Positions 5,815 through 9,976 of a DNA stretch of 9,976 nucleotides are shown piece by piece. Origin of the DNA: Natrialbaceae archaeon B1-Br10_E2g27. Its GTDB lineage: Archaea > Halobacteriota > Halobacteria > Halobacteriales > Natrialbaceae. The position numbers were made by a program, and so were the translations under genes. Numbering within the stretch: position 1 is the stretch's first letter; each line of letters begins with the position of its first letter. The stretch covers positions 1 through 9,976 of the forward strand of contig LKMM01000068.1 of assembly GCA_001563885.1 (NCBI GenBank), in the 5' to 3' direction. The notes beneath the pieces were generated by a model. The model was not told the origin of the DNA. It did not search any database and worked only from the letters and a program-made list of their open reading frames with translations.

Positions 5815-6681
5815 TTACCGGCCAGCTCCCGGGGCCGAACCACCGTCGTGCCAGGTCGTCCCCTCGAAATCGACGTCGTTGAACGACGCGTTCTGCACCG
5901 ATGCATCCTCGAGCGTCGCCTCCCGGAGGTCCGCGCCGGTCAGATCCGCACCCGCGAGATCGGTCCCCGAGAGATCCGAACTCGAGAGATCGGCGTCAGT
6001 GAGATCGGCGTCAGTGAGATCGGCCTCAGAAAGATCTGCACCCGCTACCATCGTTCCCGAGAGGTCTATGCCGGCCAGATCCCGCCCGGAGAGATCGACG
6101 CTCCCGACGGTTGCGCCAGTGAGCACTGTATTCTCGATCACCACCCCCTCGAGTGTCGCATCGGCTAACTCGGCACCCGAAAGATCTACCCCATCGAACG
6201 TGGCGTCCGTGAGATCGCTCCCCGAGAGATCCGCTGTGGATAAATCGACCTCCCAGAGGTCGGTACTCCGAAACGTCGCATCCGACAGATCGATACCGGA
6301 GAGATCCCCGCCGGTCAACGACACACCCGAGAGGTCTACGCCGCGAACGTCCGCATCGGCAAGCGCCGTCGTCAGTATGGTCGCATCGGTGAGTGTTGCA
6401 TCCCGAAGCGTCGCACCGGTGAGATCGGCCATATAGAGGTTCGCTTCCGAGAGATCTGCCTCAGAAAGGTCGGAACCGGCGAGGTTGGCCTGAGCGAGAT
6501 CACACGCAGAGAGGTCCGCCCCGGCCAGATCGGCATCCGGCTCGATCGAGTGTCCGTTACAACTGGTCGGCTGCCCGTCGGTCGTGAGACAGCCGGCCAG
6601 ACCGGCGATTCCGACGGCCGCGGCCGTTGAGGTGTGTTTCAACAACTTTCGTCTGGTCGGCCCCGACTCGGGTGTGCGCAT
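5815..6681 (-). CDS. Secreted pentapeptide-repeat lipoprotein
   Basis: A 288-residue protein. The N-terminus has a twin-arginine motif (TRRKLLKH, 9-16), a hydrophobic stretch (18-30) and a lipobox LAGC (28-31). It is therefore expected to be exported folded through Tat and anchored by a lipid on Cys31 to the outer face of the membrane. From about residue 50 to 277 it is an unbroken series of about 45 pentapeptides of the A(D/N)Lxx type, such as AGADLSACDL and GIDLSGTM, which should fold into a right-handed quadrilateral beta-helix. There is no other domain, so it may be a surface scaffold or binding rod; no enzymatic role is visible. The ATG at 6681 is chosen over more upstream in-frame codons because it puts the twin-arginine signal at the N-terminus. 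A CGGTC/GACCG inverted repeat (6686-6697) lies 5 nt upstream, possibly an operator. A weak TATA-like CAAATTCTTTG is at 6717-6727. Confidence 0.88.
   Translation of the reverse strand: MRTPESGPTRRKLLKHTSTAAAVGIAGLAGCLTTDGQPTSCNGHSIEPDADLAGADLSACDLAQANLAGSDLSEADLSEANLYMADLTGATLRDATLTDATILTTALADADVRGVDLSGVSLTGGDLSGIDLSDATFRSTDLWEVDLSTADLSGSDLTDATFDGVDLSGAELADATLEGVVIENTVLTGATVGSVDLSGRDLAGIDLSGTMVAGADLSEADLTDADLTDADLSSSDLSGTDLAGADLTGADLREATLEDASVQNASFNDVDFEGTTWHDGGSAPGAGR
5986..6030 (-). repeat. 15-bp tandem duplication within the pentapeptide gene
   Basis: The plus-strand unit GAGATCGGCGTCAGT occurs perfectly at 5986-6000 and 6001-6015, with a third near copy (13 of 15) at 6016-6030. It encodes consecutive ADLTD ADLTD ADLSE-type repeats, about residues 216-230. 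Elsewhere in the gene the repeats have diverged at the DNA level, so this looks like recent repeat growth. Confidence 0.75.
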
Positions 6682-6886
6682 AGTACGGTCTCGACCGAAC
6701 GACGACACGCTGCTGGCAAATTCTTTGTGATTGATCCGTCCGAGTCGGGCCACGTGATTGGCCTGCTTCCAATCTGGGCCACATCGTGCGATGAGTCTAC
6801 ACGCGTCTTGGCGAGGACGGCAATCACAAAGACGACCACTTATTTGGGTTCGATGTCTGCAGCGCTCGTAACTGGGTAGAACGAAA

Positions 6887-6943
6887 GTGGCCCCGTGATT
6901 TCCCACGTGCGCCCCCGGGGCCACCGCCCGCAGTCCGGGCGGT
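6887..6943. other. Paired strong GC hairpins; possible small RNA or terminator
   Basis: In the 317-nt gap 6682-6998, GTGGCCCC (6887-6894) pairs perfectly with GGGGCCAC (6917-6924), enclosing a 22-nt loop that itself contains GTG/CAC and CACGTG. Directly after it, ACCGCCCG (6923-6930) pairs with CGGGCGGT (6936-6943) around CAGTC. The two stems share the A and C at 6923-6924, so they may be alternatives or stack. Upstream on the plus strand, CTTATTTG (6839-6846) is TATA-like and could start a transcript near 6868. No tRNA, SRP or RNase P signature is recognised. It may be a non-coding RNA, or structure in the 3' region of the SMC-like transcript. No credible protein gene was seen in this gap. 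Confidence 0.35.
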
Positions 6944-6963
6944 ACTGGTCGTATGATTGGCAC

Positions 6964-6990
6964 AAAAACAAGCAGACCGCCTTACTTGTT
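6964..6990 (-). terminator. Probable terminator of the SMC-like gene
   Basis: On the minus strand, beginning 9 nt after the stop codon, AACAAG (6985-6990) pairs with CTTGTT (6967-6972). The run of five T residues (6964-6968) overlaps the end of the second arm. This is a hairpin plus T-tract arrangement of the kind associated with archaeal transcription termination. Confidence 0.5.
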
Positions 6991-6998
6991 AGGGTGTT

Positions 6999-8957
6999 CT
7001 AGATGGTTGGTATTCGCTCGTGTCGCTCGTCGATCGCGGCGGCGTCTTCGGGCAACAGGGCAACCACGAGAAAGTCCGTATACGACTCGAAATACTCCAC
7101 AAGCGCGGCGATCCGATTCGAGTCGACCGCCTCGAGGGAGTCGAGTAACACAAACGGCACCACGTCGTAGACCTCATGGACGAGATAGCCCGCAAGGGCG
7201 AATATCAGGCCAGTGACCTCGCGTTCGCTCTCGCTTAGGTGCTCGATCGTATCTTCGTAGGTCCGGTCGTCGTCGGTACTCCGGACGATATGTAACTCAA
7301 ATGCCGCCTGCTCGACCGTCCGACGACCCTCCCGAACCGTCTGCCCGATGCGTTCGATCCAGATCCGTTCGATATTGTCGTACTCGAGAACGTCGAGAAC
7401 GGCGTCCATGTGTTCGTTAAACGACTCCACTGCTTGGCGTTCGAGCCGATCGATTCGCGTTCGGAGCGCTTCGAGTTCGTCGCGAAGTTCCTCGAGACGG
7501 TTAGACAACTGGGATTCGGTTTCCAACGCCGATTCGATCTCGGCGATTTCCTCGAGGGTCGTCTCGAGGTCGCGTTCGAGCCGGCCAAGCGAGAACTCGA
7601 GGTCGTTTGCCTGTCGGTTCAACTCGAGAAGGCTCTCGTCGTTCGTTTCCTCGGGTTCGCTTTCCGCTTCGAGCGCCGAGGCGTCACGTTCGAGGCGTTC
7701 GATGTCGGCTTCGAGTTCCTCACGTCGCGTTAGGAGTTCCTCCAGTCGGCTCTCACGTCGGTCGATCTCTGCAGCAGTCGACTCGAGTCGCTCCTCTAAG
7801 CGGTCGTGACGCTTTCGGCGTTGATCGAGTTCTCGCCGGTCCGACCGAAGCGACTGGATCTGCGCTTTGAGATCGTCGCGTTCGGCCAGTTTCGTCTCCT
7901 GGTGTGAGCGCAGTTGCTCTATCGTCGACTCGATGTCGGCCCGGTCGACGGTACTGCCACAGGTCCAACACCGGACGGTGTCGTCGGCTTCGAACAGTCG
8001 ATCGGTGACCGTCTCACTCTCTCCGTCGTGGTCGTCGGCGAGTACGTCCCGAATTTCGGGGTGGGCCCCCTCGAGCATCTCCTCGTTGAACTGGATGATA
8101 CTCCGGAGCTGGGTCAGAACGCTATCGATCGACTGGGAGCGTCGTTGAAGGCGATCGACCTCGGCGTCGATCGCGGCCTCGTCGACTGACTCGGGAGCCG
8201 CGACGGTATCGAGTTCAGCCTGGATTTCCTTCCGTTCGTCGCGTAAGGCCTCGAGACTCTCGCGTTCGGTTTCGACCTCGAACCGGAGGTCATCCAGCCG
8301 TGAGCGGCTCTCGCGGAGTTTGGTGAGTTTCTCGTCGAGTTCATCGCGCTCGTTACCCGACTCTACGGCCTCGATCGCTGCCGTGACCGTCTCGAGTTCG
8401 GCCCGTTTCTCCTCGATCCGACCCTCGAGATCGGTCCGGGTTTGCTCGAGAGCTGGGAGCTGACGCCGTACCGATTCCAGTCGATCCAGTTTCTCAGTAA
8501 GCTGGTCTTTTTCTGCGGTGAGCTGGGTTATTTCCGCGTCGATTTCGTCGGTGTCGATCGGGCGAAAGATAAGTTCCCGCAGATCGTCCTGAGTCGTCAC
8601 CGCCTGTCTGGCCGGATTCAACTCGAGCAAGAACGCAAAGAGTTCAGCCAGTTCCGGATCCTCGAGATACGGCTCACCACCCATGACGACCCCGCCGTCG
8701 GTCCGTCGCAGCGTTCGCCGGTAGCTCTCCTCACCGATCTCGAGTTCCGCGACACCCTCCTCGGCGTCAGCTTTCAGCGAGACGGCGTCTCCGCCGAGTG
8801 CTGCCATAAACGCCTGCAACAGTGACGTTCGATTAGTCGCGTTTCGCCCTGCAAGGACCGTGATTCCGGACCCAAGTTCCACCGTCGTCTCGTCGATGCC
8901 GCCGATATTGCGAGCCTGCAATCGCGCCTCGTGGGCGACCGGGGGCTGGGTGGCCAT
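6999..8957 (-). CDS. Archaea-specific SMC-related (Rad50/SMC-like) coiled-coil ATPase
   Basis: A 652-residue cytoplasmic protein with the SMC/Rad50 plan. An N-terminal ATPase half has a Walker A-like GRNATNRTS (37-45). A long coiled coil runs from about 140 to 515, interrupted near the middle by CWTC (330-333), a zinc-hook-type CxxC. The C-terminal ATPase half has LSESERE (574-580) in place of the LSGGE signature and a Walker B-like VPFVLLDSLEAVDS (600-613). The usual Walker A lysine is arginine (Arg43), a feature I associate with the haloarchaeal SMC-related family. Such proteins are linked to chromosome organisation and, through the partner RdfA, to cell shape; that role here is inference. 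It is much shorter than canonical SMC (about 1200 residues). No rdfA gene is next to it. It has a leaderless promoter at 8983-8988 and diverges from the DUF3006 gene. Confidence 0.88.
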   Translation of the reverse strand: MATQPPVAHEARLQARNIGGIDETTVELGSGITVLAGRNATNRTSLLQAFMAALGGDAVSLKADAEEGVAELEIGEESYRRTLRRTDGGVVMGGEPYLEDPELAELFAFLLELNPARQAVTTQDDLRELIFRPIDTDEIDAEITQLTAEKDQLTEKLDRLESVRRQLPALEQTRTDLEGRIEEKRAELETVTAAIEAVESGNERDELDEKLTKLRESRSRLDDLRFEVETERESLEALRDERKEIQAELDTVAAPESVDEAAIDAEVDRLQRRSQSIDSVLTQLRSIIQFNEEMLEGAHPEIRDVLADDHDGESETVTDRLFEADDTVRCWTCGSTVDRADIESTIEQLRSHQETKLAERDDLKAQIQSLRSDRRELDQRRKRHDRLEERLESTAAEIDRRESRLEELLTRREELEADIERLERDASALEAESEPEETNDESLLELNRQANDLEFSLGRLERDLETTLEEIAEIESALETESQLSNRLEELRDELEALRTRIDRLERQAVESFNEHMDAVLDVLEYDNIERIWIERIGQTVREGRRTVEQAAFELHIVRSTDDDRTYEDTIEHLSESEREVTGLIFALAGYLVHEVYDVVPFVLLDSLEAVDSNRIAALVEYFESYTDFLVVALLPEDAAAIDERHERIPTI

Positions 8958-8982
8958 CGTTTCTCATACTTCCCAGTGAGGT

Positions 8983-8988
8983 GATAAA
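8983..8988 (-). promoter_or_regulatory. Leaderless promoter of the SMC-like gene
   Basis: The minus strand reads AAAGGTTTATCACC. The TTTATC box is centred about 28 nt before the ATG at 8957, with a purine-rich segment upstream as a candidate BRE. That spacing puts transcription start within a few bases of the ATG, and there is no ribosome-binding site to suggest otherwise. Confidence 0.6.
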
Positions 8989-9014
8989 CCTTTGGCGTAG
9001 CTCTCAGCCGAGTG

Positions 9015-9022
9015 TTTATATA
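9015..9022 (+). promoter_or_regulatory. Leaderless promoter of the DUF3006 gene
   Basis: TTTATATA is the best TATA box in the window. Its centre lies about 26 nt before the ATG at 9045, so the transcript should start at or next to the ATG. It stands back to back with the SMC-like gene promoter in an 87-bp shared region, which leaves room for joint regulation. Confidence 0.65.
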
Positions 9023-9044
9023 GGAAGGGGCGGCCAGCGGGAAC

Positions 9045-9404
9045 ATGCCGGATCGAGTTACGACCTCGAGACGAGCCGTCTGCCGACTGCTCAGTTCAGC
9101 TGGTGTCGCGTTTATACCGTCGGCTGGAGTTGCTAGTGCCGACGCGAAATCGACATCTACCGCACTCGAGTCCCGACCCAACGCCACCCAGTACGTCGCC
9201 GTCGTTGATCGGATCGTCGACGGCGAACACGTCGTCCTCTTGCTCGAGCGCGATGGCAACATAGTCGACCAGCTCGTCGTCGACGTTGCGGAGTTCGACG
9301 ACGTCAACGAACGCGACATACTGATCGTCGTCGTCCGAGACGACGAGTTGGTAGCCACCCGCCACGTCGACGCCCGTCCAGAAAACGGACCGGGGACGTT
9401 TTGA
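9045..9404 (+). CDS. Exported DUF3006 domain protein
   Basis: A 119-residue protein. A twin-arginine-like leader (TTSRRAVCRLLSSAG, 6-20) is followed by a hydrophobic stretch and a possible cleavage site after VASA (29-32). The mature part begins with a short polar linker, then a DUF3006-like beta domain from about 49 to 108: YVAVVDRIVDGEHVVLLLE, then VVDVAEFDDVNERDILIV. DUF3006 proteins have no established activity. In other genomes they often lie beside ComEC-like metallo-beta-lactamase proteins, but none is next to this one. The leader is short in hydrophobic residues and could be non-functional. The gene is tail to tail with the aspartoacylase-family gene, with only 11 nt between stops. 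A long open frame exists on the opposite strand, but domain, promoter and signal evidence all favour this one. Confidence 0.78.
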   Translation: MPDRVTTSRRAVCRLLSSAGVAFIPSAGVASADAKSTSTALESRPNATQYVAVVDRIVDGEHVVLLLERDGNIVDQLVVDVAEFDDVNERDILIVVVRDDELVATRHVDARPENGPGTF

Positions 9405-9415
9405 ACCTGGATCGG

Positions 9416-9976
9416 TCAAACCGATTCCTCGAGTACGACCGCGACGCTTGCGAGCTGTTCGCCGGCAGTCACCGTTGCTTCGCGAGTTAGCGCATAGAGT
9501 ACGCCGGTACGGTCGGCAACGGCCTCATGGAGTGGCTCGTAGGTTCGTGGGTCATACACCGTTCCGAGGGGCTCACCCTCCGTGAGTCGATCACCGACCT
9601 CGAGTCCGGGCTCCGGTCGGAACAACCCCGAATCGGACGCCACGACCTGTCCGAGGTGATTTTTGGCTATGGTCTGGCCGCTCGAGTCGACCTCACCGGG
9701 CAACATCTCGAGGTATCGGCAGACATCAAGCAACCCCTCGACGCCGATTTCGACGGCTGGCTCGACGATCTGTTTGTTGTAGGCGATTTCGGGCGTGATC
9801 GACGGGATATCATCTTTGGCGGCGGCGACACGAAGTTTGCCAGCGAAACCCCGACGGTGCCACTCCGCGGAGGCGTCCTCGTCCGCCGCTTCGGCGAGCA
9901 ACAGATCGGTCCCAAACGCCGAGGCGAGCGCTCGAGAGCGTTCGTCACCCTCGCGGTAGACGACGTGGGGGAGCAT
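9416..9976 (-). CDS. Succinylglutamate desuccinylase/aspartoacylase-family hydrolase, C-terminal part
   Basis: The last 186 residues of a zinc-dependent amidohydrolase of the AstE/AspA (M14-like) family. The visible part holds SITPEIAYN (59-67 of the fragment), whose Glu63 fits the catalytic glutamate of the family's TxE motif. It also holds the characteristic C-terminal beta domain GLFRPEPGLEVGDRLTEG (117-134) with EPLGTVYDP and a second barrel-like stretch to the end. The zinc ligands (HxxE and a later His) would lie in the missing N-terminal half. The methionine codon at the very edge of the window is not the real start: the family is normally well over 300 residues and the frame is still open there. 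The family deacylates N-acyl amino acids; the substrate here cannot be told. Confidence 0.85.
   Translation of the reverse strand: MLPHVVYREGDERSRALASAFGTDLLLAEAADEDASAEWHRRGFAGKLRVAAAKDDIPSITPEIAYNKQIVEPAVEIGVEGLLDVCRYLEMLPGEVDSSGQTIAKNHLGQVVASDSGLFRPEPGLEVGDRLTEGEPLGTVYDPRTYEPLHEAVADRTGVLYALTREATVTAGEQLASVAVVLEESV

Noticed and set aside
5515..6436. Plus-strand open frames rich in Arg-Ser repeats opposite the pentapeptide gene
   Set aside because: Their periodicity is the mirror of the pentapeptide repeats; the minus-strand protein has a Tat signal and lipobox, these do not.
6845..6852. GGGTTCGA resembling a tRNA T-loop
   Set aside because: No acceptor, D or anticodon stems can be drawn around it.
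8962..8973. TCTCATACTTCC just upstream of the SMC-like gene, identical to the end of repeat copy 2
   Set aside because: Only 12 bases match and none of the repeat interior follows; it lies between a normal TATA box and the ATG, so it is probably chance.
9096..9419. Minus-strand 107-codon frame over the DUF3006 gene
   Set aside because: The acidic composition is tempting, but there is no promoter, no domain, and it overlaps a gene with a strong TATA box and a recognised domain.

Overview
The window looks like a chromosomal segment of an extremely halophilic archaeon (class Halobacteria). The evidence is high GC, strongly acidic predicted proteins, a great excess of the hexamer CTCGAG, leaderless genes with TATA boxes about 27-29 nt upstream of the ATG, Tat-type signal peptides, and a haloarchaeal-type SMC-related protein. 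The CTCGAG bias would fit a Natrialbales-like lineage, but that assignment is only an impression. I see no rRNA, tRNA, CRISPR array or transposase.

Region 1 (1-2594, all + strand): a small ribbon-helix-helix-like protein, then about 230 nt of regulatory-looking sequence (a 34-bp AT-rich dyad, a GC-rich hairpin, and a TATA-like box inside a small inverted repeat), then a tight dhaK-dhaL-dhaM operon for PTS-dependent dihydroxyacetone kinase. DhaK binds dihydroxyacetone on a histidine, DhaL carries ADP/ATP, and DhaM is a single-domain phosphoryl carrier that must be charged by general PTS proteins encoded elsewhere.

Region 2 (2595-5537): the most unusual part. A 78-bp structured repeat (2623-2700) and an inverted, about 83% identical 72-bp copy (4212-4283) bracket two divergent genes. 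One is a 54-codon gene on the minus strand encoding a paralogue of ribosomal protein uS14 that has lost three of its four zinc-ligand cysteines. The other is a flavoprotein oxidoreductase on the plus strand. A second, paralogous flavoprotein gene faces the first, tail to tail. Each repeat copy sits at the 3' ends of a convergent gene pair and supplies the minus-strand gene's stop codon; copy 2 also covers the stop of the plus-strand flavoprotein. A perfect inverted repeat overlaps the predicted TATA box of the uS14-like gene and shares a 9-nt word with the dyad upstream of dhaK.

Region 3 (5538-6998): a secreted lipoprotein made almost wholly of pentapeptide repeats, then a 317-nt gap holding two strong GC hairpins and a probable terminator.

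Region 4 (6999-9976): a coiled-coil SMC/Rad50-like ATPase with a zinc-hook CxxC and a degenerate Walker A lysine. It diverges from a small exported DUF3006 protein across an 87-bp two-way promoter region. Last comes the C-terminal part of a succinylglutamate desuccinylase/aspartoacylase-family hydrolase, cut by the window edge.

The best candidate for something undescribed is the repeat-bounded unit holding the cysteine-poor uS14 paralogue and the flavoprotein, possibly a metal-limitation response cassette. That link is inference.
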